NCBI RefSeq assembly: GCF_030209755.1 | Contig: NZ_JARVRH010000020.1 | Location: 82,665 to 146,664 of the forward strand | Reading direction: 5' to 3' | Length of the DNA stretch: 64,000 nt | Origin: Arthrobacter sp. efr-133-TYG-118 | Lineage (GTDB): Bacteria > Actinomycetota > Actinomycetes > Actinomycetales > Micrococcaceae | Shown here: positions 40,901 through 49,959 of the stretch, one piece after another | How positions within the stretch are numbered: the first letter of the stretch is position 1 | Layout: each line of letters opens with the position of its first letter | Made by a program: the position numbers and the translations under genes | Notes under the pieces: generated by a model | The model's database searches: none | What the model saw: only the letters and a program-made list of their open reading frames with translations | What the model was told of the DNA's origin: nothing

Positions 40901-41866
40901 GTGGCCAGCCAGGACTGGGTTGAGAAGGATTTTTACGCCATCCTTGGTGTCGCCAAGGACGCCTCTGACGCTGATATTAAGAAGGCGTACCGCAAGCTTG
41001 CGCGGAAGTACCATCCGGACACCAATTCCGGGGATGCTACTGCGGAAAAGAAGTTCAAGGACATCTCGGAGGCCTATTCAGTACTCTCGGATGCCGAGGA
41101 GCGCCAGCAGTACGATGCTATTCGCGCCATGGGTGGGGCACGCTTTGCTCCGGGGGCAGCTCGCGGGGGGCCGGCCAATGGCGGCTTCGAGGACCTGTTC
41201 GGCGGGCTTTTCGGCGGCGGAGCACGCCAGCCTGCAGGGGCCGGGGGTATCCCGCCGGAGTTCGCTGACCTGTTTGGCGGCGGCTTCGGCGGTGGACAGA
41301 CCGGTTTCCAGCGCGCCCCCCAAAAAGGCAGCGACCGCACGGCGTCGACCTCAATTTCCTTTGCCGGCTCCATTCACGGCACCACAGTGAGCCTGCGCGA
41401 AAGCAACGGCAACGTCATCGACGTGAAGATTCCCGCGGGGATCAGGGACGGCCAGAAGGTCCGCCAGCGCGGCAAGGGCAACCCCGGCGCAGCTGGCAAC
41501 GGGGACCTCATCATCACGGTGAACGTCAAGCCCCACGATTTCTTTAACCGCGACGGCGACAACATCCGCATCCACGTGCCGGTCACCTTCGCAGAGGCCG
41601 CCTTGGGTTCCAACATCCACGTGCCAACGCTCGACGGCGACACCGTCACCGTCCGCGTCCCGGCCGGCACCCCTTCCGGCCGCACGCTCCGGGTCAAGGG
41701 TCGCGGCGTCAAGACATCGAAGGCCACCGGAGACCTGCTGGTGACGATCGACGTCTCCGTCCCGCAGAACCTCAACAAGGAGGCCGAGGAGGCCGTCAAG
41801 GCATTCGCCGCGGCCACGGCCGATGCCGATCCTCGCCACGACTTGGCCGCCAAGGCCCGCTTGTAG
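40901..41866 (+). CDS. dnaJ: DnaJ-type co-chaperone lacking the zinc-finger region
   Basis: 321 aa from GTG 40901. The J domain (FYAILGVAKDASDADIKKAYRKLARKYHPDTN) carries the HPD motif; a Gly/Phe/Gly-rich region follows (FEDLFGGLFGGGARQ), then the two C-terminal substrate-binding domains (GTTVSLRESNGNVIDVKIPAGIRDGQKVRQRGKG and LGSNIHVPTLDGDTVTVRVPAGTPSG). There are no CxxCxGxG zinc-finger repeats, so it is a CbpA/type II-like DnaJ. It delivers substrates to DnaK and stimulates its ATPase. Confidence 0.94.
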   Translation: MASQDWVEKDFYAILGVAKDASDADIKKAYRKLARKYHPDTNSGDATAEKKFKDISEAYSVLSDAEERQQYDAIRAMGGARFAPGAARGGPANGGFEDLFGGLFGGGARQPAGAGGIPPEFADLFGGGFGGGQTGFQRAPQKGSDRTASTSISFAGSIHGTTVSLRESNGNVIDVKIPAGIRDGQKVRQRGKGNPGAAGNGDLIITVNVKPHDFFNRDGDNIRIHVPVTFAEAALGSNIHVPTLDGDTVTVRVPAGTPSGRTLRVKGRGVKTSKATGDLLVTIDVSVPQNLNKEAEEAVKAFAAATADADPRHDLAAKARL

Positions 41867-41894
41867 CGGCAGAACACACGGGAGGGACGTAGGC

Positions 41895-42317
41895 ATGGGC
41901 ATAGACATCAACCAGCCGATCTTCGTCATCTCCGTCGCGGCCGAACTGGCTGACATGCACCCGCAGACCCTGCGCCAGTACGACCGCCTCGGCATCGTGT
42001 CGCCGAGTCGCGCCCCGGGCAAGTCCCGGCGTTACTCCCAACGGGACATCGACCGCTTGCGCGAGGTCCAGCGGCTCTCCCACGAGGGCGTGTCCCTCGA
42101 GGGCATTAAACGCATCCTCGAGCTCGAAAACCAAGTGGCCGCGCTGCAGTTCCGCGTGGCCGAGTTGAGCGAGGAATTGCAACGCCGGCGGAGTCCGATG
42201 GAGGCCCGTATTTTCGCTGCAGGAGCAGCGGGCGACGTCGTCAGCCTGGCCCGCGGGCAGCGCCCCCGGGCGCGGTCCCAGGCAGTTGTGGTGTGGCGAC
42301 CGCGTCCGGGGGAGTAG
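41895..42317 (+). CDS. hspR: HspR, MerR-family heat-shock repressor
   Basis: 140 aa from ATG 41895, with GGGAGG upstream. The N-terminal VISVAAELADMHPQTLRQYDRLGIVSPSRAPGKSRRYSQRDIDRLREVQRLSHEGVSLEGIKRIL is the MerR-type HTH with the HspR-specific HPQTLRQYDR. It is followed by the dimerisation coiled coil (ENQVAALQFRVAELSEELQ). HspR binds the HAIR elements upstream of dnaK together with DnaK, forming a feedback loop. 28 bp after dnaJ. Confidence 0.96.
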   Translation: MGIDINQPIFVISVAAELADMHPQTLRQYDRLGIVSPSRAPGKSRRYSQRDIDRLREVQRLSHEGVSLEGIKRILELENQVAALQFRVAELSEELQRRRSPMEARIFAAGAAGDVVSLARGQRPRARSQAVVVWRPRPGE

Positions 42318-42321
42318 TCCT

Positions 42322-42957
42322 CTATTCCTGCGAGAGGGAAGCCAGCAACACCGGCGCCTCTTGCCCGGTCCACGTACCCCGCAGGGCAGGTGAATTTTCC
42401 GGACCCGGTGTCGCCGGATCCAGGACACGATTCACCAGCAGCGTGAGCTCACCGGCGTCGATGCTGGTGACGCTGTCGTCGGTGACCGGGGCTCCCGGGG
42501 TCACCGAAGGGACTTCGCTACCGGGGGCTCCACTGCCCTTGACCTTGACGGAGCTGGCGCGCGGCTCCAGGGCGCCGTCGACCTCCACGAATTGTCGGGC
42601 TTCCTCTTGTCCAGTGAGGATGGCGGTGGCCAGGGCAGCTACGTAGGCGGGATCGGCGCAGGCGTCGTACACCCACCTCCTGCCCAGCACGGAGTGTTCC
42701 ATGGTGCCGAGCAGCCAGTCCTGCGCACCGGTCAATTCCGAACCCCGGTAGCTCAGGGGAACCTGATAGACCTTGCCGCCGTGGGAGAGCAGATGGGTCT
42801 CTAGGCCCACTTCGCCGTCCGGATCATCGAAGCGGTACGCACCGAGCAGCCCGGGCGGCGCGGAGTCATCCTTGGTGAACCACGGCTGGGCGGGCAAATA
42901 CCTTTCGATGAGCTCAAGTTTGCTGGGACTCAGGGTTGCTCGATGGATGATAGCCAT
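42322..42957 (-). CDS. Maltokinase N-terminal cap-like (CG0192-type) protein
   Basis: 211 aa. The pattern LIERYLPAQPWFTKDD, ETHLLSHGGKVYQVPLSYRG, WLLGTMEHSVLGRRWVYDACADP is the N-terminal cap domain of actinobacterial maltokinases (CG0192), here as a stand-alone protein with a Pro/Val-rich C-terminus and no kinase domain. Function of the isolated cap is unknown. It converges with hspR 4 bp away and follows the aromatic cluster end. Confidence 0.8.
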   Translation of the reverse strand: MAIIHRATLSPSKLELIERYLPAQPWFTKDDSAPPGLLGAYRFDDPDGEVGLETHLLSHGGKVYQVPLSYRGSELTGAQDWLLGTMEHSVLGRRWVYDACADPAYVAALATAILTGQEEARQFVEVDGALEPRASSVKVKGSGAPGSEVPSVTPGAPVTDDSVTSIDAGELTLLVNRVLDPATPGPENSPALRGTWTGQEAPVLLASLSQE

Positions 42958-42967
42958 GCAGTCCAGC

Positions 42968-45358
42968 CTAGTTGGCCAGTGCGGGCGCGGAGACTGCTCT
43001 CGGGGTCCAACGCAGGTGCGTGTTGTCGGCGTCGGACTCGCGCTCTTTCAAGAGTGAAAGCCTGGGCCTAACGGCATCCGTGCGGGAACTTGGCGGTTTG
43101 CGTCGGCCAGCCCGGAACTGCGGCACCCACTGCGCCCCGGGGCCTTGGTATTCCTGCTCGGCTGCGGCGTGCAGGGTCCACTGCGGGTCGTACAGGTGCG
43201 TCCGGCCCAGGGCCACGAGGTCTGCCCTGCCCGCAAGCAGGACGGAATTGACGTCGTCGTATGTGGAAATGGCACCAACGGCGATCACAGCCACACCTGC
43301 CGGGGCGGCAACTTCCTGGCGGATGCGGTCGGCGAACGGCGTCTGGTAGCTGCGGCCGAAAGCCGGTTGTTCCTCCTTGGCGACCTGCCCGGTGGAGACG
43401 TCGATGCCCGCGGCGCCATGGGCCACGAATGCGCGCGCGATGTCGAGCGAGTCGTCAGAGGTGTTGCCGCCTTCGATCCAGTCCGTCGCGGAGATGCGTA
43501 CCGTCACAGGCTTGCTGGCAGGCCACGCCGCACGGACGGCGTCGAACACCTCCAGGGGGAACCGCAGGCGGTTCTCCAGGCTGCCACCGTACTCGTCCGT
43601 CCGGCGGTTGGACACGGGCGAGAGGAACGAGGAAAGCAGGTAGCCGTGGGCGGCATGGACCTCAAGGAGGTCGAAGCCTGCCTCTTCGGCACGGAGGGCC
43701 GCGGCGACGAACTCTTCCTTGATGGCGGCCATTCCTGCGCGGTCGAGTTCCACAGGCGTCTGGTTGCCGGGACCGTATGGCAGGGCTGTCGGTCCAACAG
43801 CCTGCCAGTTGCCGGATGCGAGCGGTTCGTCGATGCCTTCCCACATCAGCCGCGTGGAGCCTTTGCGGCCGGAATGACCCAGCTGTGCGCCGATCTTGGC
43901 CGTCGAACGCGCATGGACGAAGTCCACGATTTCCTTCCAACTGTCGCGCTGTGTGTCCGTGTACAGGCCGGTGCAGCCGGGGGTGATCCGCCCGGTCTTG
44001 GAAACACACACCATTTCGGTCATGACCAATCCGGCGCCGCCGAGTGCCTTGGAACCGAGGTGCACTTTGTGGAAGTCGCCCGGGACGCCATCCACCGCGG
44101 AGTACATGTCCATGGGGGAGACCACAATGCGGTTCTTGAGCTCCAGTCCGCCGATCCGGAACGGTTGGAACATGGCCGGGGCAGTCTCCGTGAGTCCTTG
44201 GGACTCGGCGAAGTTGCGGTCCACGGCGTCGGCGAATTCCGGGTCGCGCAGCCGCAGGTTTTCCTGAGTGATGCGGCGGCTCCGGGTGAGGAGGTTGAAA
44301 GCGAACTGCGTCGGGTCCTGCCCCTTGTATTGGGCGATCCGCTCGAACCATTCAAGCGAAGCCTGGGCGGCACGCTGGGTGGAAGCGACAACCGGACGAC
44401 GCTCCGTTTCATAGGCAGACAACGCCGACTCCACATCCGCGTGCTCGTGCAGGCATGCGGCAAGTGCCAGGGAGTCCTCCATGGCCAGTTTGGTTCCGGA
44501 ACCGATGGAGAAGTGCGCGGTATGAGCCGCATCGCCGAGCAACACGACATTGCCATGGCGCCAGCTCTCGTTACGCACGGTGGTGAAGTTGATCCACTTG
44601 GAGTTGTTGGACAGGACCTCGTAGCCGTCGAGCTCCTCCGCGAAGATGGAACGGATCTTGCTGATCGCCTTCTCGTCGGACACCCCGGGAGGGAAGATGT
44701 CGGCAGCGGTCTCGTCGAAGCCGGCAGCCCGCCACACGTCCTCGTGCATCTCGACAATGAACGTGGATCCTTCGTCGGAATACGGGTAGCCATGGATCTG
44801 CATGACGCCCCATTCTGTTTCCTTGACGAAGAACTTGAACGCCTCGAACACTTGGTCCGTACCGAGCCACATGAATTTGTTGGGCCGCAGATCCAGGCTC
44901 GGAGCGAAGGAGTCCGCGTACTTCGCGCGGATCTGGGAGTTGATGCCATCCGCTGCGAGGACCAGGTCATAGTTGGCCTCAAGCTCTTCCACCGGCGGCG
45001 CAAGGGTCTGGAAACGCAGGTCGACGCCGAGCTCGGCACACCGGCGCTGAAGCAGTTCCAGCAGTTCCTTGCGACTCATGGCCGCAAAGCCCTGGCCGCC
45101 CACCGTCACCGTTTCGCCGCCGAAGTGGATGTCGATGTCGGACCAGCGGGCGAAGCGCCGGCTCATGTATTCGGCCACGACAGGGTCGGCGTTGCCGATG
45201 CCGCCGAGAGTCTCATCGGAAAATACGACGCCGAAACCGAAGGTGTCACTGGCAGCGTTTCGTTCCCAGAGGGTGATCTTGTGTGACGGGTCGAGTTGCT
45301 TCATCAATGCCGCGAAGTACAGGCCGCCGGGGCCGCCTCCTACGATTGCGATTTTCAT
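42968..45358 (-). CDS. Fused flavin monooxygenase / old-yellow-enzyme reductase (salicylyl-CoA 5-hydroxylase or anthraniloyl-CoA monooxygenase type)
   Basis: 796 aa, SD AAGGAG seven bases before ATG. The N-terminal FAD monooxygenase (residues 1 to about 390) has GGGPGGLYFA and VVLLGDAAHTAHFSIGSGTKLAMEDS. The C-terminal domain (about 400-740) is an NADH:flavin oxidoreductase (FRIGGLELKNRIVVSPM, VHAAHGYLLSSFLSPVSNRRTDEYGGS). This two-domain architecture is that of 2-aminobenzoyl-CoA monooxygenase/reductase and of fused salicylyl-CoA 5-hydroxylases. With the CoA ligase 14 bp upstream it hydroxylates an aryl-CoA. Substrate not resolved. Confidence 0.9.
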   Translation of the reverse strand: MKIAIVGGGPGGLYFAALMKQLDPSHKITLWERNAASDTFGFGVVFSDETLGGIGNADPVVAEYMSRRFARWSDIDIHFGGETVTVGGQGFAAMSRKELLELLQRRCAELGVDLRFQTLAPPVEELEANYDLVLAADGINSQIRAKYADSFAPSLDLRPNKFMWLGTDQVFEAFKFFVKETEWGVMQIHGYPYSDEGSTFIVEMHEDVWRAAGFDETAADIFPPGVSDEKAISKIRSIFAEELDGYEVLSNNSKWINFTTVRNESWRHGNVVLLGDAAHTAHFSIGSGTKLAMEDSLALAACLHEHADVESALSAYETERRPVVASTQRAAQASLEWFERIAQYKGQDPTQFAFNLLTRSRRITQENLRLRDPEFADAVDRNFAESQGLTETAPAMFQPFRIGGLELKNRIVVSPMDMYSAVDGVPGDFHKVHLGSKALGGAGLVMTEMVCVSKTGRITPGCTGLYTDTQRDSWKEIVDFVHARSTAKIGAQLGHSGRKGSTRLMWEGIDEPLASGNWQAVGPTALPYGPGNQTPVELDRAGMAAIKEEFVAAALRAEEAGFDLLEVHAAHGYLLSSFLSPVSNRRTDEYGGSLENRLRFPLEVFDAVRAAWPASKPVTVRISATDWIEGGNTSDDSLDIARAFVAHGAAGIDVSTGQVAKEEQPAFGRSYQTPFADRIRQEVAAPAGVAVIAVGAISTYDDVNSVLLAGRADLVALGRTHLYDPQWTLHAAAEQEYQGPGAQWVPQFRAGRRKPPSSRTDAVRPRLSLLKERESDADNTHLRWTPRAVSAPALAN

Positions 45359-45372
45359 TCTTTTGCTCCTTC

Positions 45373-47031
45373 TCAGGCCTGGCCCAAGCCTGCGCCGGCA
45401 AGCTGTTCGGGGTCGTTGTCGATACGGTCGCGCAGCTTGAAATGCTGCAGCTTGCCGCTGGGATTGCGGGGAAGTTCGTCAACGAACCGGATGTCCCGCG
45501 GGTACTTGTAGGGGGCGATCGTCCGTTTGACGAAGTCCTGTATTTCCTTGCGCTTCGCGTCATCGCCCCTGACGCCTTCGCGCAGGACGATGAACGCGCA
45601 GACGACGCTGCCGCGTGCCTCGTCGGGCCGGCCGATGACCGCGTTCTCCACCACGTCCGGGTGCAGGTCGATGGCGGTTTCCACCTCGGGGGCGCCGATG
45701 TTGTAGCCGGAGGAGACGATCATGTTGTCGGACCGGGCCTGATAGGTGAAGTACCCGTCCTCGTCTTTCGTGAACGTATCGCCGGTGATGTTCCAGCCGT
45801 TGACCACGTAGTTCGATTGCCGTGGGTCGTCCAGGTAGCGGCATCCGGTGGGGCCGATGACGGCGAGCCGGCCAAGCTGCCCGGGTCCTAGTTCCAGGCC
45901 CTCGTCGTCGAGGATGGCTGCCCTGTACCCGGGCACGGCCCGTCCGGTGGTGCCGGGCCGGATGTCGTCCCCGGACGCGGAAATGAAGACGTGCAAGAGT
46001 TCGGTAGCTCCGATGCCATTGACGAGCCGGAGACCGGTGGCCACCCGAACGGCTTCCCACGTTTCCTTGGGCAAGTGTTCGCCCGCCGAGACCGCTACGC
46101 GGAGCTTGCGGAGCAACGATCCGCGGCCTTCCTTGAGGATGGCCCGGTAAGCAGTGGGTGCGGTGAACAGGATGGTGGCCCCGGCAGCGGCGGCACTCTC
46201 AGCAAGTTCCACGGGGGTGGCCCGTTCGGTCAACAACGAGGATGCGCCGAAGCGCAGGGGGAAGACCACCAGCCCACCGAGGCCGAACGTGAAGGCGAGG
46301 GGTGGTGAACCGGCAAACACGTCGTCGGCGGTTGGCTGCAGAATATGGCGGGCAAAAGTGTCGGCGTTCGCGAGGATGTCCCTGTGGAAATGCATGGTGA
46401 TCTTCGGCGTGCCCGTGGTGCCCGACGTCGGGCCGAGCAGCGCGACGTCGTCGGCGGAGGTCGGCACGGCAGCGAACTCGCCGCTCTTGGCGGCACAGCG
46501 GGACGCGAGGTCACCGGCGTCGTCGGATCCATAGGAGAGGACAACGGTGTCCTCGCCTACCGCCGCGAGCAGTTCGTCCATGAACCGGTGGTCGGAGATG
46601 GCTACGGTGGGACGCGTGAGGCTGATGATCGTGCCGACCTCGCTGGAACGCAGCATCGGCATGGTGGTGACAACGACGGCCCCGGCCTTGAGCACGCCAA
46701 GCCAGGCCGCGACAATCCAGGGATTGTTCGGACCGCGCAACATGACGCGGTTGCCAGGCACCACGCCCAGGTCCTCGGTGAGGACCTGGGCGACTTGGTT
46801 GGCGCGCCGCTGCAGCTCACCGTACGTCCAGACCGTGCCGTCGGGGGTAACCAGAGCGGCCCGCTCTGCACCATGGTTTGCGACGGCCTCGTCAATGAGC
46901 GCCGCTGCTGCGTTGAGCGTTGCCGGGTACTGGAGTTCCGGCAGGGTGAATTCGAGGGTCGGCCACGTGCCGGCCGGTGGCAAATGGTCGCGGGTGAAGG
47001 TGTCCACGTGGGCTGATCTCAACATTGTCAT
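45373..47031 (-). CDS. Aryl-CoA ligase (benzoate/2-aminobenzoate-CoA ligase family)
   Basis: 552 aa from ATG 47031, which has AAGGAG five bases upstream; GTG 47037 is in frame. AMP-binding motifs are LLGPTSGTTGTPKITMHFHRD (A3 region), LVNGIGATELLHVF (A5), YVVNGWNITGDTFTKDEDGYF (A7) and the C-terminal catalytic Lys in NPSGKLQHFKLRD. The AMP-ligase family is certain; similarity of layout to benzoate- or 2-aminobenzoate-CoA ligase and the neighbouring aryl-CoA hydroxylase point to an aromatic acid. Activates the acid for hydroxylation. Confidence 0.88.
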   Translation of the reverse strand: MTMLRSAHVDTFTRDHLPPAGTWPTLEFTLPELQYPATLNAAAALIDEAVANHGAERAALVTPDGTVWTYGELQRRANQVAQVLTEDLGVVPGNRVMLRGPNNPWIVAAWLGVLKAGAVVVTTMPMLRSSEVGTIISLTRPTVAISDHRFMDELLAAVGEDTVVLSYGSDDAGDLASRCAAKSGEFAAVPTSADDVALLGPTSGTTGTPKITMHFHRDILANADTFARHILQPTADDVFAGSPPLAFTFGLGGLVVFPLRFGASSLLTERATPVELAESAAAAGATILFTAPTAYRAILKEGRGSLLRKLRVAVSAGEHLPKETWEAVRVATGLRLVNGIGATELLHVFISASGDDIRPGTTGRAVPGYRAAILDDEGLELGPGQLGRLAVIGPTGCRYLDDPRQSNYVVNGWNITGDTFTKDEDGYFTYQARSDNMIVSSGYNIGAPEVETAIDLHPDVVENAVIGRPDEARGSVVCAFIVLREGVRGDDAKRKEIQDFVKRTIAPYKYPRDIRFVDELPRNPSGKLQHFKLRDRIDNDPEQLAGAGLGQA

Positions 47032-47072
47032 GGCCACTCCTTTCAGTAATACGGCGGATAAGTCGAAGGTGT

Positions 47073-47969
47073 TCAGGAGCCGGCGCGGATCATGCCTTCT
47101 TGGGCAACCGTTGCCAGCAGGCGTCCTTGCCTGTCAAAGAAACGGCCCGTGGCCAGCCCCCTGTTGCTTTGCCCGGACACGGCCTCTTGTGCGTACAGGA
47201 CCCAGTCATCGACGCGGCCGTCCCGGTGGAACCACATGGAGTGGTCCAGGCTGGCCGTGGCGAGTCCGGGGCTGGACCAGTGGAGCCCGTTCACCCGGAG
47301 CAAAGGCTCGAGGATGGTGTAGTCGCAGACGTATGCCAGCGCGGCTCGGTGCAGATCTGCCGTCGCGTGTTCGTCACCGGCGTCGGGCAATTGCTCGAAG
47401 GCTTTCACCCAGATTGCTTGATGCGGCACAGAATCGCCTTCGACCTGCAGATATACCGGCCCGGGAATGTGTCGCATGTCGAAGCTGCGCTTCGAGGACC
47501 AGTACTCGGCAGCCGGTCCCTCGACCCCCTGTAGCACCTCGGCCGCACTGCGCAGGGATTCGGGTTCGACGGCGGTTGGCGCCAAAGGCTGGAACTCCGG
47601 ACCGCCTTCGGGAACCTGGAAGGAACCCATCGCCGCGTACACGGTCTTGCCGTTTTGGTGTCCACGCACGCTGCGGGTCGAGTATCCACGGCCGTCGCGG
47701 AGGCGTTCGACCTCGTAGCGGACCGTGGCCCCGATCTCCACGGGGCGCATGAAGTAGCTGTGCATTGAGTGCAGCTGCCTGTCAGCGTCGACCGATCGCA
47801 TCATCGCGGCCGCGGCCTGGGCCACCATGTCCCCTCCGTAGGCTTTGGGCCACGGAACGTACTGCGAGGTGGCTTCGTAGGCTTCGTCGTGAATCTGGGC
47901 GGGGACGGCTGTCAGCTCGATGGCTTTGAGGAACGTCTCCGAGGTCAGGATTCCAGTGGACATGTCCAT
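47073..47969 (-). CDS. tesB: Acyl-CoA thioesterase II, TesB-like
   Basis: 298 aa; ATG 47969 overlaps the cupin stop by 1 nt (TGATG), with ATG 47963 as alternative. Double hot-dog features: KAYGGDMVAQAAAAMMRSVDADRQLHSMHSYFMRPVEIGATVRYEVERLRDGRGYSTRSV and a C-terminal half with LHWSSPGLATASLDHSMWFHRDGRVDDWVLY. TesB hydrolyses acyl-CoAs. In this cluster it would release the hydroxylated aromatic acid or a ring-cleavage product from CoA. Confidence 0.9.
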   Translation of the reverse strand: MDMSTGILTSETFLKAIELTAVPAQIHDEAYEATSQYVPWPKAYGGDMVAQAAAAMMRSVDADRQLHSMHSYFMRPVEIGATVRYEVERLRDGRGYSTRSVRGHQNGKTVYAAMGSFQVPEGGPEFQPLAPTAVEPESLRSAAEVLQGVEGPAAEYWSSKRSFDMRHIPGPVYLQVEGDSVPHQAIWVKAFEQLPDAGDEHATADLHRAALAYVCDYTILEPLLRVNGLHWSSPGLATASLDHSMWFHRDGRVDDWVLYAQEAVSGQSNRGLATGRFFDRQGRLLATVAQEGMIRAGS

Positions 47970-48451
47970 CAGGCCCTGCGGAAGTCTGCGAGGGTCTCGT
48001 CGGCAACGTCTTCGAGGTTGACCACGAGGTTCTCCGGGGTGCGCGCGGTCAGCCACACGAGTTCTTCGGTGACTGACATGTTGGCCTCGACATGCGGCAT
48101 GAACGGCGGGACGAATACCCAGTCGCCCGTCTTGATGTCGAGGAACTCGGAGTAGTTCTCGCCAAAGTAGATGCGGCCGTGGCCGCGGAGCACGTAGCCG
48201 CCGGTTTCCGCTTCGCCGTGGTGGTGCGGCAGGGAGCGGTAGCCGGGAACGTTGGAGACCTGCCCGAACCAGATCTTGGTGGCCGGTGTGTGCTGGATGC
48301 TGACGCCGGAGACGCGGACACAGTCGCCGGACTGGGCAGTGTTGGTATCTTCTTCACCGGCGCGGGTGACGACCGGCACCACCTTGCCGTCGGCCTGGGC
48401 GTAGATGGAGTTGTCGCCTTCGAGGCGGTAGTCGGTAGCGGTTGTGTTCAT
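47969..48451 (-). CDS. Small metal-binding cupin, possible ring-cleavage dioxygenase
   Basis: 160 aa from ATG 48451 with AAAGGAG eight bases upstream. Cupin motif 1 is YRSLPHHHGEAETGGYVLRGHG and motif 2 is GDWVFVPPFMPHVEAN, so the His/His/Glu/His metal site is complete. Gentisate dioxygenases are about twice as long with two cupins, so this is a different, single-cupin enzyme or an accessory binding protein. Its place between FAH hydrolase and thioesterase genes makes a role in ring cleavage plausible. Confidence 0.78.
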   Translation of the reverse strand: MNTTATDYRLEGDNSIYAQADGKVVPVVTRAGEEDTNTAQSGDCVRVSGVSIQHTPATKIWFGQVSNVPGYRSLPHHHGEAETGGYVLRGHGRIYFGENYSEFLDIKTGDWVFVPPFMPHVEANMSVTEELVWLTARTPENLVVNLEDVADETLADFRRA

Positions 48452-48484
48452 AGTGGTCACTCCTTTGAAGTGCTTGGTATTGGC

Positions 48485-49342
48485 TTAGACGTTGGCGGGG
48501 ACGGGTGCGTGGATTCTGAATTGGTTTTCCAGCCTTCCGATGCCGTCGATTTCGGTGGTGAGGACGTCGCCGTCGTTCAGGAAGCGCGGCGGTGTCATAC
48601 CCATCCCTACTCCGCCGGGCGTACCAGTCAGGACAAGGTCTCCGGGGCGCAGGATGGTGAACTGGGAGACGTAGGAAAGGAGTTTCGCCGGTCCGAACAC
48701 CAAGGTGCTGGTGTTCCCGTGCTGCACGAGCTCACCGTTGACGTAGCCGCGGACCTCAAAGTCGCCGTCCGCTTCGTCCGCGGTCACCATGACCGGGCCT
48801 ACCGGGGTCGTTCCGTCGAACGCCTTGCCTTGGAACCACTGCAGCGTGCGGTTCTGCCAGTCGCGCATGGAAACGTCGTTGGCGATTGTGTACCCGGCAA
48901 TTGCCGCGCGGGCTTGGTCCTCGTCCGCGCGGAACAGCACGGAGCCGACCACGACGGCCAGCTCGGCTTCCCAGTCGACCTTCGCGCTGCCGTGGACATG
49001 GATGGTGTCAGCCGGCCCGACAAGGGTGTCCGCGTACTTCGCGAAGAGCGTGGGGTATTCCGGCAGTTCGCGGCCCATCTCCTGAATGTGGTCGCCGTAG
49101 TTCAGCCCGCAGCAGATGACTTTTCCGGCCCGTGGAAGCAGAGGTGCCAGCTCGCTGGCAGGTGCGGAAACGACTCCCGGTCCAGACGCTGCAACAAACG
49201 CTGCTTCCGCCAGGGCGCGCCAGCCCGGGACGTCGAGAAGTGCTCCGACGTCGTTGGCCGGCAGCGGTACGTAACTGTTCCCGCCCATAGCGAGCGCCGC
49301 CGTCGTGCTCCCGTCGGCTGTCCGTAAGGTGGCCAGCTTCAT
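48485..49342 (-). CDS. Fumarylacetoacetate hydrolase-family enzyme
   Basis: 285 aa. Conserved FAH segments are VICCGLNYGDHIQEMGRELPEYPTLFAKY, VDWEAELAVVVG (metal-binding Glu residues), GYTIANDVSMRDWQNR, and DLVLTGTPGGVGMGMTPPRFLNDGD. FAH-family members include fumarylpyruvate and maleylpyruvate hydrolases of the gentisate pathway and 2-hydroxypentadienoate-type hydrolases. First gene of the minus-strand aromatic operon; divergent from RidA. Confidence 0.9.
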   Translation of the reverse strand: MKLATLRTADGSTTAALAMGGNSYVPLPANDVGALLDVPGWRALAEAAFVAASGPGVVSAPASELAPLLPRAGKVICCGLNYGDHIQEMGRELPEYPTLFAKYADTLVGPADTIHVHGSAKVDWEAELAVVVGSVLFRADEDQARAAIAGYTIANDVSMRDWQNRTLQWFQGKAFDGTTPVGPVMVTADEADGDFEVRGYVNGELVQHGNTSTLVFGPAKLLSYVSQFTILRPGDLVLTGTPGGVGMGMTPPRFLNDGDVLTTEIDGIGRLENQFRIHAPVPANV

Positions 49343-49386
49343 GCGTGTTGTCCCTTCGTGTGCTGTCGATTCCTACATTCATTCCG

Positions 49387-49431
49387 ATGTGTCTTAAATC
49401 TAATGTGTCGACTTTTTTACGATCGTCACAT
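49387..49431. promoter_or_regulatory. Candidate operator in the FAH-RidA divergent region
   Basis: ATGTGTC occurs at 49387-49393 and 49403-49409 as direct repeats 16 bp apart, and GTCACAT (49425-49431) is a nearby inverted copy. The whole 172-bp region holds the promoters of both operons. The regulator is unknown; the nearby PaaX or AsnC genes are candidates. Confidence 0.4.
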
Positions 49432-49514
49432 ATGCTCAACGTAGCACGGCGGGGAATGATCTGCACAGGGATTTTTTCGAACATGTCGCAGCCGCCACCA
49501 AGAGGAGGAGCAAT

Positions 49515-49913
49515 ATGAGCCACAAGACCGTCAATCCCGAGTCGCTCCCAAAGCCGTCGGGCTTTGCGCACGGAATGCTTGCCGGAAACACTCTGTTCTT
49601 GGGTGGTCAGACGGCCCTGGACAAAGCCATGAACATCGTTCCCGGCGGGATCGTAGAACAGTTCACCCAGGCGTTTTCCAATGTGCTGACTACCCTGCGC
49701 GAGGCGGGCGGATTACCCGAGGACCTGGTCAGTGTGACCATCTACCTCACCGACGTGGACGACTATATGGCCAACGGCCGCGAGATCGGACGGATCTGGC
49801 GCGAAATGGCCGGTTCCGAGTATCCCGCGATGGCCGGAATCGGTGTCACCCGGCTGTGGCAGAAGGAAGCCCTCATCGAGATCCAAGGCATCGCCGTCAT
49901 TCCGGAGCGCTAG
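49515..49913 (+). CDS. RidA-family imine/enamine deaminase
   Basis: 132 aa with GAGGAGGAG upstream of ATG. RidA features are GFAHGMLAGNTLFLGGQTALD near the N-terminus, then EQFTQAFSNVLTTLREAGGLPEDLVSVTIYLTDVDDY and a C-terminal GVTRLWQKEALIEIQGIAVI. RidA proteins hydrolyse reactive enamines/imines; the 2-aminomuconate deaminases of amino-aromatic pathways belong to the same family. Its divergence from the aromatic operon is consistent with an aminated aromatic intermediate. Confidence 0.9.
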   Translation: MSHKTVNPESLPKPSGFAHGMLAGNTLFLGGQTALDKAMNIVPGGIVEQFTQAFSNVLTTLREAGGLPEDLVSVTIYLTDVDDYMANGREIGRIWREMAGSEYPAMAGIGVTRLWQKEALIEIQGIAVIPER

Positions 49914-49959
49914 CCCCTGCGGCGCAACTCCCCAAGAACTTTCGAGCAAGGAGACAACG

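Noticed and set aside
47969..48451. Cupin called as gentisate 1,2-dioxygenase.
   Set aside because: At 160 aa with one cupin it is about half the usual length and lacks the second cupin.
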